A DNA stretch of 16,015 nucleotides from an uncultured Oceanospirillales bacterium (lineage in GTDB: Bacteria > Pseudomonadota > Gammaproteobacteria > Pseudomonadales > Litorivicinaceae): NCBI GenBank assembly GCA_913061245.1, contig CAJXTO010000022.1:1-16015 (forward strand), written 5' to 3'. This document shows, one piece after another, positions 6,444 through 13,574 of this stretch. A program made the translations under genes and the position numbers. The notes under the pieces are model-generated. The model made no database searches, was not told the DNA's origin, and saw nothing but the letters and a program-made list of their open reading frames with translations. The number at the start of each line of letters is the position of its first letter. Positions within the stretch are counted from its first letter, which is position 1.

Positions 6444-7426
6444 GTACTTGGCAGCGTATATTAGCCAATGCTGTGACGAGCTCAGATGTGTTGATGGAAC
6501 GTTTGGGTTTGGAAGCAGACGAAGTCCTCGGAGTCGATCATGAGCCTGATTTTTCGATGCGTGTGCCTGAACCATTTATTACACGGATGGTATCGGGAGA
6601 CCCAAAAGACCCCTTGCTGAGACAAGTACTATCGGTCGTCGACGAACGTCAAGCGATGCCTGGTTTTATCGCTGATCCCCTCGATGAATTTGGTGGTCCA
6701 CTGGCTGGGGTGTTGCATAAGTATCGTTCACGGGTACTTCTCATTTATCGAGGTGGGTGTGCGATCAATTGTCGTTATTGTTTTCGGAGACATTTCCCGT
6801 ATCAAGAGCACACGCTGACTTCACGTGATATCGATGCGTTATTGGATTATTTGGCCAAGCATCCGGAAGTGAACGAAGTGATTCTGTCAGGTGGTGATCC
6901 TTTGATGGCTGATGATTCATCGATCAGCCAGTTGTTTTCGCGTATTGAGTCTATTTCGACAATAAAGCGGTTGCGTATCCATAGCCGTTTACCTGTAGTG
7001 ATTCCGGAGCGTGTCACAGAATCCTTATGTAACGTGATTGCCTCAACACGGTTGCCTGTGGTGATGGTGTTGCATATCAATCATGCCAATGAAATTGATG
7101 CGCCTGTCGAGAATGCTGTAGCTCATCTGAGAAAGGTTTGCCGTTCGGTGCTGAATCAGGCAGTCATTTTGAGAGATGTGAATGACACAGCCAAAGACTT
7201 GATTGATCTGAGTGAGCGGTTGTTTGAGGCGGGGATTGATCCGTATTATCTGAATGTGTTGGACCGAGTTGCTGGCGCACATCACTTTGATGTGAGCGAC
7301 GAAGAGGTGGCTGCGCTGCATCAAGCGTTGCTGGACGCATTGCCTGGGTATCTCGTTCCAAAACTTGTCAGGGAAGTACCTGGCGTTGGACATAAAGTGC
7401 AATGGAAGGAAGCGACTCGTCCATGA
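6440..7426 (+). CDS. epmB: EF-P beta-lysylation protein EpmB (radical SAM lysine 2,3-aminomutase)
   Basis: EpmB converts (S)-alpha-lysine to (R)-beta-lysine, which EpmA then attaches to a lysine of elongation factor P so that ribosomes pass polyproline stretches. The 328-residue protein carries the radical-SAM cluster motif C107-x3-C111-x2-C114 (GGCAINCRYCFRRHFPYQEH) and the SAM-binding GGDPL at 151-155. It also has LHINHANEI near 211-219 and the PLP region, where K319 is the likely Schiff-base lysine by comparison with lysine aminomutases. Size fits EpmB (about 340) rather than the larger catabolic KamA. The start is GTG 6440, overlapping the ribE stop by four bases. Its partners efp and epmA are not in the window. 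Confidence 0.93.
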   Translation: MSTWQRILANAVTSSDVLMERLGLEADEVLGVDHEPDFSMRVPEPFITRMVSGDPKDPLLRQVLSVVDERQAMPGFIADPLDEFGGPLAGVLHKYRSRVLLIYRGGCAINCRYCFRRHFPYQEHTLTSRDIDALLDYLAKHPEVNEVILSGGDPLMADDSSISQLFSRIESISTIKRLRIHSRLPVVIPERVTESLCNVIASTRLPVVMVLHINHANEIDAPVENAVAHLRKVCRSVLNQAVILRDVNDTAKDLIDLSERLFEAGIDPYYLNVLDRVAGAHHFDVSDEEVAALHQALLDALPGYLVPKLVREVPGVGHKVQWKEATRP

Positions 7427-9000
7427 TGTCGACAGTGCTGATTTGGATCGCCGGAGCCTGGGGTGCAGGGCAGTTAGCACGATGGCTCGCCTTGCCGCCA
7501 CTGGTTGGCTATTTGACTGTTGGTGCGTTGTTTGCTGCCAACGGGCTTGGTGATGTGAATCACTGGCTCGACGTGCCATCCGAAATCGGTGTTGAGTTAC
7601 TGCTCTTTGCGGTTGGCCTGAAAATGAATCCAAAATCGATTTTTCGGTTTGATGTCGCCTTCGGCACCATCCTGCATTTGATCTTGTCAGCGATGATTTT
7701 GGCTGTCGCTTTGACGCAAGATTTGTCGTTTGAGATGAAAATTGCGCTCGCTCTGACGCTTGGTTTTTCGAGTACGGTAGTCGCCGCGAAAGGGCTTGAA
7801 GCGCGGCGAGAAATCCGAGCATTCCATGGTCGATTATCGATCAGTATTCTTGTGCTCCAGGATTTGGTCGCAGTGACCTTACTCGCGGTCGGTGGTGACT
7901 CTGCGCCATCACCTTACGCGCTCGGTTTACTCGCTATTCCCCTCGTTGCTCCGATGCTTAGAAAAGGTTTGGAAAGGTTGTCTCCAGAACCTGAGTTGCA
8001 TCTTTTAGTTGGAGTTTTGATTGCACTGGTCCTTGGCGCTCAGCTGTTTAAAGCGGTTGGTGTTAGCGGTGAGCTTGGCGCTTTGGTTATGGGTATGGTG
8101 TTCGCAAATCATCCGGTGGCCAAAGGCATCGCAAATTATCTCTGGGGTATCCGCGAATTATTACTGATCGCCTTTTTCTTGCGCGTTGGTATGCAAGTAC
8201 CACTGGATCTGCAAGTGGTGATGGATGCACTGCCGCTTTTGCTCTTGCTGCCTGTTAAGTTAACCGTTTTGTTTGCCCTTTTGTTATTGATTCGTCTTCG
8301 AGCGTACACCGCCTTTTTGATGTCGATCACACTCTTCTCTTATTCTGAGTTTGCGCTGATTGTGGCCGCAGCGTGGGCTGACAGCGGCTTAATTCCAGCA
8401 TCAGTGCTACCGGTGGTTGCAGTTGCTGTGACATTAAGTTTTGTCATTTCCGCACCACTGAACCGATTCGCGCACGAGCTTTATGAACGATACGAGGGAT
8501 TACTCAGTCGTTTTGAGCGTACCGATCGCCATCCAGATGAACAGCCGCTGACTTTGGGCGGGGCGCATGTGCTTGTCATCGGTATGGGCCGAATCGGTAC
8601 AGCTGTCTTTGACAGCTTGTCAGAAGATGGTGAAAAGGTCGTCGGTATCGATGCCGACCCCGGGAAACTTGAATCGCATCGTGAAGCGGGCCGTCGCGTG
8701 GTGTTTGCTGATGCAGAGGATCCTGGTTTCTGGAATAACCTTCGGTTCGGTCGCCTTGAGGCGGTTGTATTAACGATGCCTGAACCCGAATCGCAGTGTT
8801 GGGCGACCAATCGTTTGAGAGAGCGCGGATTTTCTGGGGTCATAGCAGTCAGTACGCGTTCACGCCATACCGTTGCTCGCGTTGAGGAAGCGGGAGCAAA
8901 TCTCATCTATGACGCCCACGATGCTGCGGGTCTTGGTCTTGGGAAGGCGGTTCTTAACTGTCTTGGTGGCGAGCGATCAGAAAATCCCGAGCCTCGTTGA
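7423..9000 (+). CDS. CPA2-family cation:proton antiporter with RCK_N domain (Kef/YbaL-like)
   Basis: An inner-membrane antiporter, probably K+/H+ or Na+/H+ exchange, of the monovalent cation:proton antiporter-2 family. From ATG 7423 it has 525 residues. About 11-12 hydrophobic segments occupy roughly residues 4-345 and include GYLTVGALFAANGLG, ELLLFAVGLKM, GFSSTVVAAKGLE and the conserved Q146-D147 (ILVLQDLVAV). From about residue 380 a cytosolic Rossmann RCK_N/TrkA-N domain begins with HVLVIGMGRIGTAVFDSL and GIDADPGKLE, as in KefB, KefC and YbaL. There is no second RCK_C domain. ATG 7423 forms an ATGA overlap with the epmB stop and has AAGGAAG ten bases upstream; ATG 7402 and ATG 7426 are alternatives. 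The ion is unknown, and linkage to epmB suggests co-expression only. Confidence 0.9.
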   Translation: MMSTVLIWIAGAWGAGQLARWLALPPLVGYLTVGALFAANGLGDVNHWLDVPSEIGVELLLFAVGLKMNPKSIFRFDVAFGTILHLILSAMILAVALTQDLSFEMKIALALTLGFSSTVVAAKGLEARREIRAFHGRLSISILVLQDLVAVTLLAVGGDSAPSPYALGLLAIPLVAPMLRKGLERLSPEPELHLLVGVLIALVLGAQLFKAVGVSGELGALVMGMVFANHPVAKGIANYLWGIRELLLIAFFLRVGMQVPLDLQVVMDALPLLLLLPVKLTVLFALLLLIRLRAYTAFLMSITLFSYSEFALIVAAAWADSGLIPASVLPVVAVAVTLSFVISAPLNRFAHELYERYEGLLSRFERTDRHPDEQPLTLGGAHVLVIGMGRIGTAVFDSLSEDGEKVVGIDADPGKLESHREAGRRVVFADAEDPGFWNNLRFGRLEAVVLTMPEPESQCWATNRLRERGFSGVIAVSTRSRHTVARVEEAGANLIYDAHDAAGLGLGKAVLNCLGGERSENPEPR

Positions 9001-9460
9001 TTAACGCAGCCAGATAATCCGTGCCGTCCTTATCAGGATGCATTTTGCCCATGAGCTTTCTGTGAGCCGCCCTGATTTCAGCAGGCGTTGCACTCTCATC
9101 GACGCCAAGAATTTCAGCAGCACGTTTTGCTGTCATCGGTTCATCGCGTGAATTCCGTTGTTGGTTGGCATGTGCTGCACCAGCTCCGGCCGCTGCACCT
9201 AACCCAAGAATTTGACGCAGTTGTGGGAACATCGACAAGAGGCCGCGCATACTCCACAACCGTCTGCCAAATGCTGCAACTGGCGCGGCTAAAGCTGCCA
9301 GCGCAGGAAGTTTCCCGGTGACGACCAGTAACAAAATACCAATTGCGACCGCGCCACCGATCACTTTCCATTTGTTTTCTGCAATCCAGCCTTTTGTTGA
9401 TCCGCGAGTCAGCAGATAAAACAGCGCAAGGACCACTAAGGCGATGATGAGTATTCTCAT
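8954..9460 (-). CDS. Membrane-anchored J-domain (DnaJ-like) co-chaperone
   Basis: The 168-residue protein has a hydrophobic N-terminal helix (about 1-18), a second hydrophobic region (about 32-65) and an Ala/Gly-rich linker. It ends in a J domain (about 109-168) containing EILGVDESATPAEIRAAHRK and the essential HPD tripeptide at 141-143 (KMHPDKDG). J proteins stimulate the ATPase of an Hsp70. The layout with a C-terminal J domain recalls mitochondrial Pam18/TIM14 and its bacterial relatives rather than DnaJ or DjlA. It is predicted to hold DnaK at the inner membrane; the client is unknown. ATG 9460 has no clear ribosome-binding site. Its 3' end overlaps the convergent antiporter gene by 47 bases, and its start faces the MerR-type gene. 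Confidence 0.85.
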   Translation of the reverse strand: MRILIIALVVLALFYLLTRGSTKGWIAENKWKVIGGAVAIGILLLVVTGKLPALAALAAPVAAFGRRLWSMRGLLSMFPQLRQILGLGAAAGAGAAHANQQRNSRDEPMTAKRAAEILGVDESATPAEIRAAHRKLMGKMHPDKDGTDYLAALINEARDFLIARHQDS

Positions 9461-9511
9461 GTTCTACATTTGTCTGGACAAAACTGGGACAACATTGCCA
9501 CACTAACAGGT
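9461..9511. promoter_or_regulatory. Repeat-rich divergent control region, possible MerR-type operator
   Basis: The 51 bases between the J-protein start and the proposed regulator start hold a perfect inverted repeat, TTTGTC (9469-9474), TG, GACAAA (9477-9482). A second GGACAA copy at 9487-9492 lies 11 bases after the first (9476-9481, read GGACAA). ACA triplets fall at 9466, 9478, 9489 and 9500, about one helical turn apart. CarH/LitR-type regulators bind tandem sites with an 11-bp period centred on TnTACA; only the first triplet (TCTACA) fits that closely. No clear -10/-35 pair is visible on either strand. Function as an autoregulatory operator is inferred. Confidence 0.35.
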
Positions 9512-10519
9512 ATGGCTTCACTAGAAACGATTTCAAGTATCGACACGGCACCCCGCCACCCGATTCGATTGGTTGCTAACCGAACGGGTCTTACAGTCGA
9601 TTTGATTCGTGCTTGGGAGAAACGTTACCACGTTGTGGATCCTGCGCGTAGTGATACCAAGCGAAGACTGTACAGCGACTATGATATTGAGCGGCTGAGA
9701 CTGATTCGGATCGCAAAACAAAACGGTCGCCGTTTGGTTGACGTTGCTCCCCTAACACTTGAAGCGCTTCGAGATGTGGTCTCGGAAGACAGTCGTTACG
9801 ATCAAGCACAAGAGAATCAGGCCGAAGTCTATCGTCCCAGTTGGACTAGCCCGCTTGAGTCGACGGATACTCAAGATGACATCGATGCGATGTTGTTTGC
9901 GGTACAAACAATGGATCAACATCGGTTTGATCAATTGTTGCAGGAAGGATTGGTTAAGCAATCGCTACCGGCGTATCTTGAAACAGTGATTGGACCACTG
10001 CTTCGTGAAATTGGTGAATCCACCCGACTTGGTAAACTGCGGATCGCTCATGAGCATATGGCGACTGCACACTTAAGAACCTTTATCGGCGCACTTCGAT
10101 TCCGAGAGACCTATACCGGCAGCGAGCCGAAAATCGTCATTACCACGCCAACGGGACAACTCCACGAACTCGGTGCATTGATGGTTGCAGCGCTGGTATC
10201 GGTCGATGGGTGGCTACCCGTGTATTTAGGTCCCAATACACCAGCTGATGAAATTGTTGCTTGTGCTCTTCAGTCTGGAGCGCGCGCAGTCAGTTTGTCG
10301 CTGACTTACCCTGCTGATGATCCGCGTATTCCGACGGAGTTGACGCGGTTGAGATCGCAATTGGATGGGAAAATCCCAGTGTTCGTCGGTGGCTCAGCGG
10401 CGGCACATCATCATGAACTCATCGATCGGCTTGGTATTGAATCGCCGCTGACCTTGGATGCGTTGAGGGAGTCATTGAAAGCGGTACGTGATGGCCGATA
10501 TCAAGGGAGTATCAAATGA
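9512..10519 (+). CDS. MerR-family regulator with C-terminal cobalamin-binding domain (CarH/LitR-like)
   Basis: A DNA-binding regulator of 335 residues from ATG 9512. A MerR winged helix (about 17-67) contains IRLVANRTGLTVDLIRAWEK and KRRLYSDYDIERLRLI. A helical bundle (about 125-195) and a B12-binding Rossmann domain (about 205-335) follow, the latter with QLHELG (216-221), SLSLT and GGSAAAHHH. The base-side cobalt ligand His of the DxHxxG motif is present (H218), and so is the EH pair of the bundle (E181, H182). The Trp and upper-ligand His that CarH uses for light sensing are Thr171 and Arg172. An in-frame TTG at 9470 would add 14 residues but lies inside the upstream palindrome; neither start has a good ribosome-binding site. 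It is coupled to the DUF6482 gene by a four-base overlap. Confidence 0.87.
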   Translation: MASLETISSIDTAPRHPIRLVANRTGLTVDLIRAWEKRYHVVDPARSDTKRRLYSDYDIERLRLIRIAKQNGRRLVDVAPLTLEALRDVVSEDSRYDQAQENQAEVYRPSWTSPLESTDTQDDIDAMLFAVQTMDQHRFDQLLQEGLVKQSLPAYLETVIGPLLREIGESTRLGKLRIAHEHMATAHLRTFIGALRFRETYTGSEPKIVITTPTGQLHELGALMVAALVSVDGWLPVYLGPNTPADEIVACALQSGARAVSLSLTYPADDPRIPTELTRLRSQLDGKIPVFVGGSAAAHHHELIDRLGIESPLTLDALRESLKAVRDGRYQGSIK

Positions 10520-10836
10520 CGCTAACGGATCTCAAAGCATTGATCGCCAAAGGGCAGTCTCCGACTCTCGAGATCCACGCATTTGAGGGAATCATTTATC
10601 TCGTCAAAATCGTCACAGACGTTGGCGAGACGATGTTAAAAAAGGCCGATGGGGACAACCACGTATTTAAGTCGTCAACGCAGGCAGGCATTGCACTCGC
10701 TGACGTCGGTGGAACTGAAGCGGTGATTGTTCATCAATGCGCGTATGACGAAGTTATTGGTCACGAAACGTGCAAAGCAGAAGACCCAGCATTGCGTACC
10801 CCGATGGATCTTCGTTTGCTTGCAGGACTTGGCTAG
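10516..10836 (+). CDS. DUF6482 family protein
   Basis: A small cytosolic protein of 106 residues with no signal peptide or membrane helix. The pattern LEIHAFEGIIYLVKI, MLKKADGDNHVFKSS, EAVIVHQCAYDEVIGH and a final RTPMDLRLL resembles the DUF6482 proteins of Pseudomonas, Halomonas and Marinobacter relatives. Their function is unknown, and I claim none. The start ATG 10516 has AAGGGAG six bases upstream and overlaps the regulator's stop (ATGA), so it is very likely made together with the MerR/B12 regulator. Its TAG stop shares CTAG with the stop of the convergent Nudix gene, leaving no intergenic space or terminator. The family assignment is from memory of the sequence pattern. Confidence 0.75.
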   Translation: MTLTDLKALIAKGQSPTLEIHAFEGIIYLVKIVTDVGETMLKKADGDNHVFKSSTQAGIALADVGGTEAVIVHQCAYDEVIGHETCKAEDPALRTPMDLRLLAGLG

Positions 10837-11681
10837 CTCGCGAGCTGGTTTCTTCGTTCGCAAAGTTCTGCATAATCTGGGGTGTTGTCCCCTGTTAAAA
10901 CTCCGTGTCGAATTGCGAAATCGATGATCACGAGATTGCAGTTGTATTTGAATGCATCAGTGGTTTCGATCATCGATAGTACGTTATCAATCGGCAGTCT
11001 CTCGAATGACTCGACTTCGCCATCCTGACAAACTGGAACGAAACTATCGGGAAGCTCTAAATCATAACAATACAAAATATCGCGCTTTAATCCGCGTCCA
11101 TCGGTGTGGCGATAGCTGATGGTCCCTGTCGCAATCGATTGGCTCGCCTGTGTCTCAGAAATGCCAGCTTCTTCGAAGCACTCTTTGAGTAAGTTTTCGA
11201 ATAGCCCAAGCCCAGCTGGCTGGCCACCGCCAACCATATTGTCGAGTTTCCCCGGAAATGTGGGTTTGTGTTCGGACCGTTTCGCCACCCACAACTCGAT
11301 GCCATTTCGTGTCCTGACGTAGCCGTTGAGATGCACGCCGAACGTGAGGCAACCGAGTGGCGCGGTCAAGGTGCGCTCCATCACAAAACGGGTTGGATCT
11401 GTTACTGAGGCTTTCACAGGAAAAGGTTCGCCAACCCAGCTCCACAACAACCCTTCTTCGTAGGTGTCTTTTGCAAATCTGGCGAAGAGCTGATTGAGGT
11501 CTCCTTCAGACAGGCTTGGAATCACAAGCCCGTGTTCTGACTCTTGCCACAAACCGAAATCTAGCCCGCGTTTTTTGAAATTGTCTTGCACATAACCAAG
11601 TAATGCATCGCCTTGAAACCAGGGTGTCCATGATTGAAGGTCGGCATTGTGTGCGCGGTCGAAATGGTCAAGAAAACTCAA
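10833..11681 (-). CDS. Nudix hydrolase with N-terminal DUF4743-type domain
   Basis: A 282-residue protein with an N-terminal domain (MSFLDHFDRAHNADL at the start) and a C-terminal Nudix fold. The Nudix box spans about 152-174: GGQPAG, then KECFEEAGI (K166, E167, E170, E171, G173). The first Glu of GX5EX7REUXEEXGU is Leu158 and the Arg is Lys. This architecture matches the thiamine-pyrophosphokinase-associated Nudix family (yeast YJR142W-like), for which removal of oxidised thiamine diphosphate analogues has been reported. The substrate here is inferred. The chosen start is TTG 11681: it overlaps the upstream gene's stop (TTGA), has GGAG (11691-11688) six bases before it, and begins at the family's usual MSFLDH. 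An in-frame TTG at 11693 would add four residues and has no such support. Confidence 0.85.
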   Translation of the reverse strand: MSFLDHFDRAHNADLQSWTPWFQGDALLGYVQDNFKKRGLDFGLWQESEHGLVIPSLSEGDLNQLFARFAKDTYEEGLLWSWVGEPFPVKASVTDPTRFVMERTLTAPLGCLTFGVHLNGYVRTRNGIELWVAKRSEHKPTFPGKLDNMVGGGQPAGLGLFENLLKECFEEAGISETQASQSIATGTISYRHTDGRGLKRDILYCYDLELPDSFVPVCQDGEVESFERLPIDNVLSMIETTDAFKYNCNLVIIDFAIRHGVLTGDNTPDYAELCERRNQLAS

Positions 11682-12691
11682 GAGCGGCTCCAATAACTCG
11701 CAAAAAATGGAATGAGAACCCCCATCGCGAGTACGCGAACGAGGTGATGTGTTGTGACATAGAGTCCATCAGCACCGGCCTCCAATGCAACAACGGGCAT
11801 CACTTGAAACCCCCCGGGCATGAATGCGAGAGCTGCGTCGATAAAAGGAAATCCGAGGATTTGGTTCACAGCGAAACTGCCAGCAAAGGCCAGGATTACC
11901 GCCACTAGTGTAGAAAGTGCAGCAGGAGGAAATGTTTTGAGCAGAACGCGGAGACCTTGCCCGATGATGTCGATCCCAATGCGCCAGCCAAATAGCATCA
12001 TGGCAAGTCCGATGAAGGCAGGTGGAGTGTTGAGTTGTGTGAGCCCAGACAAGCCAAGTATCGCACCTCCAAAGACGCCGACAATTAAGCCAGGCGTTGT
12101 GACCTTAAAATGCCGAAGCAGTCCCGTTAATAGCCAGGCGATTGGAAGAACAATGATCCACGAAATAAAGTCCGACTGTTCGAAGATAAACGGCGTTTTA
12201 ACTTGCTCAGGCACGACGAAGAGCACAGGAACCATCAGTGTCAGGAAGGCGAGTCGTAGACTCTGATAGACCGCGACTTGTGATAACGCTCCACCATAGT
12301 GTTCGGTGACAGCAAGTGCAGAGGATAGATTGCCTGGCGCTGCAGCCATATGGGCGCTGACAGGATCGAGCTTGAGCATGCGCCGATTGAGTTTGCCGAC
12401 GAGCCAGAAAATAAACACCATGGTGACAATCATCATCAGGAGGCTAACGGGCCATAACTGAATACGTTCAAAGATATCCGGAGTCACTTGGTTGCCAAGT
12501 GCGAGGCCGATGAGCAATACCGCAAAATGGTGGGCATCGGTACCAGGCTTTTGATGGATGCCTGAGAAATGCGCTAGAAATGCAACCGCGAACATGGGCC
12601 CAATCATGGCGCCGAGTGGAAAGTTGATGGCTTCAAATGCAATCGCTGAAGCTGCTGAGGTGAAGCCAAATACGAGGAGTGGCTGACGCAT
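11678..12691 (-). CDS. AbrB-family integral membrane protein (AbrB duplication, PF05145-like)
   Basis: A very hydrophobic 337-residue protein with about ten membrane helices. It is built of two related halves. Half one has FPLGAMIGPMFAVAFLAHF and the loop AAPGNLSSALAVTEHYGG near 117-134; half two has TTPGLIVGVFGGAILGLSG and MPGGFQVMPVVALEAGAD near 291-308. This is the AbrB duplication family, named after E. coli AbrB, a putative regulator of aidB, and often mislabelled as a transcription factor; transport is more likely, with unknown substrate. The start ATG overlaps the Rieske gene's stop by one base (TGATG) and its stop overlaps the Nudix gene's start. No signal links it to Fe-S assembly except its place at the end of the suf operon. 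Confidence 0.85.
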   Translation of the reverse strand: MRQPLLVFGFTSAASAIAFEAINFPLGAMIGPMFAVAFLAHFSGIHQKPGTDAHHFAVLLIGLALGNQVTPDIFERIQLWPVSLLMMIVTMVFIFWLVGKLNRRMLKLDPVSAHMAAAPGNLSSALAVTEHYGGALSQVAVYQSLRLAFLTLMVPVLFVVPEQVKTPFIFEQSDFISWIIVLPIAWLLTGLLRHFKVTTPGLIVGVFGGAILGLSGLTQLNTPPAFIGLAMMLFGWRIGIDIIGQGLRVLLKTFPPAALSTLVAVILAFAGSFAVNQILGFPFIDAALAFMPGGFQVMPVVALEAGADGLYVTTHHLVRVLAMGVLIPFFASYWSRS

Positions 12692-13011
12692 CAGGCGTCT
12701 TCGAGTTGAAGCTCGATCACTCCGTCATCGTTGATGCGAATAGGGAAAGTCGATACCTGTCCATAGGCGGGTGCAGAGAGTGCTTGGCCTGTTTTGACGC
12801 AAAACCTAGCGCCATGTCGCGGACACTCGATTTCGCCATTCATGTAGAGACCACCGCAGAGTTCTGCACCGTCGTGAGTGCATAGATCTTCAATCGCGAA
12901 GACATGATCGCCTTCGCGAAAAACCAACACATCAACGTCATCGAACTCGAAACGCTCATACGCACCATCAGCCAGCGCATTAATCGTTGAGATTTCGATC
13001 CATTGACTCAT
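12691..13011 (-). CDS. Rieske-type [2Fe-2S] ferredoxin-like protein
   Basis: A 106-residue stand-alone Rieske domain with both cluster-binding loops: C44-T-H46 (EDLCTHDGAEL) and C63-P-R-H66 (ECPRHGARF), two Cys and two His ligands spaced as in oxygenase ferredoxins. There is no signal peptide, so it is a soluble cytoplasmic electron carrier. Such proteins are usually labelled non-heme iron oxygenase ferredoxin subunit, but no oxygenase subunit is nearby and the neighbours are suf genes; small Rieske genes recur downstream of sufT in other bacteria. The start is ATG 13011 with AGGAGG (13021-13016) four bases upstream, overlapping the sufT stop. The electron partner is unknown. Confidence 0.9.
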   Translation of the reverse strand: MSQWIEISTINALADGAYERFEFDDVDVLVFREGDHVFAIEDLCTHDGAELCGGLYMNGEIECPRHGARFCVKTGQALSAPAYGQVSTFPIRINDDGVIELQLEDA

Positions 13012-13019
13012 ATCGCCTC

Positions 13020-13574
13020 CTAGAATAAGCCCGCCTCCAAGCGAGCTTCCTCAGTCATTCTGCTTGCATCCCAAGGTGGATCAAAGACCATTTGTATGTC
13101 TGCTTGATCGACTCCCGAGAGCGCCTCAATTTTATCCTTGATATCTCGTGCCATGATGGGCCCCATCCCGCAGCCTGGCGCTGTTAACGTCATGTCAACT
13201 CGAACGTGTGTTCGACCATCGATGAGAGTCGAGATTCTCAAATCATAGATTAAACCAAGTTCCACGATATTGACGGGAATTTCTGGATCATAGCTTTGTC
13301 TGAGTACATCCCAAACCTGATCTTCAAGCGAAAGGGCGTCCTCGGTATCGAGTTGCGCTGGCGCCTCGACGCCAAGCTTTGCCAGATCCTCTGTTTCAAT
13401 TCGCACTAGGCGACTACCAATATCGAGGGTCAAGGTGTCACCCAGTGCTTGGGTGACCGTGACTGTTTCTCCGATACCGAGAGTTAACGGAATGCCTTGA
13501 GGGACTTGTTTACCTGTGACGTTCTCGAGAACGGTGAGTTCTGAGCCTTTGTCGAGTTCGGCAAAGGGAATCAT
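13020..13574 (-). CDS. sufT: Fe-S cluster assembly protein SufT
   Basis: SufT is an auxiliary Fe-S maturation factor. The 184-residue protein has an N-terminal beta-rich extension (about 1-75) and a C-terminal MIP18/DUF59 domain (about 83-175). Signature segments are YDPEIPVNIVELGLIYDLRI (95-114), LTAPGCGMG (C135, the conserved metal- or cluster-handling cysteine) and PWDASRMTEEARLEAGLF at the C-terminus. The extension distinguishes SufT from plain DUF59 proteins such as PaaD. The ATG at 13574 overlaps the sufS stop by one base (TAATG). It is thought to help deliver clusters when demand is high or in particular enzymes; this is family knowledge, not shown here. Confidence 0.93.
   Translation of the reverse strand: MIPFAELDKGSELTVLENVTGKQVPQGIPLTLGIGETVTVTQALGDTLTLDIGSRLVRIETEDLAKLGVEAPAQLDTEDALSLEDQVWDVLRQSYDPEIPVNIVELGLIYDLRISTLIDGRTHVRVDMTLTAPGCGMGPIMARDIKDKIEALSGVDQADIQMVFDPPWDASRMTEEARLEAGLF

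Noticed and set aside
7043..7822. Long minus-strand open frame of 259 codons
   Set aside because: It lies antisense across epmB and the antiporter gene, both strongly conserved, and its translation is Gln/Arg/Ser-rich without any family pattern.
8481..8906. Minus-strand open frame of 141 codons
   Set aside because: Fully antisense to the RCK_N part of the antiporter; Arg/Ser/Pro-rich composition typical of a shadow frame.
9470..9511. TTG 9470 as the MerR/B12 start
   Set aside because: It has no ribosome-binding site, falls inside the palindrome and adds residues not typical before the HTH; ATG 9512 is preferred but not proven.
11820..12266. Plus-strand open frame of 148 codons
   Set aside because: Antisense to the AbrB-family gene; composition and lack of a ribosome-binding site suggest a shadow.
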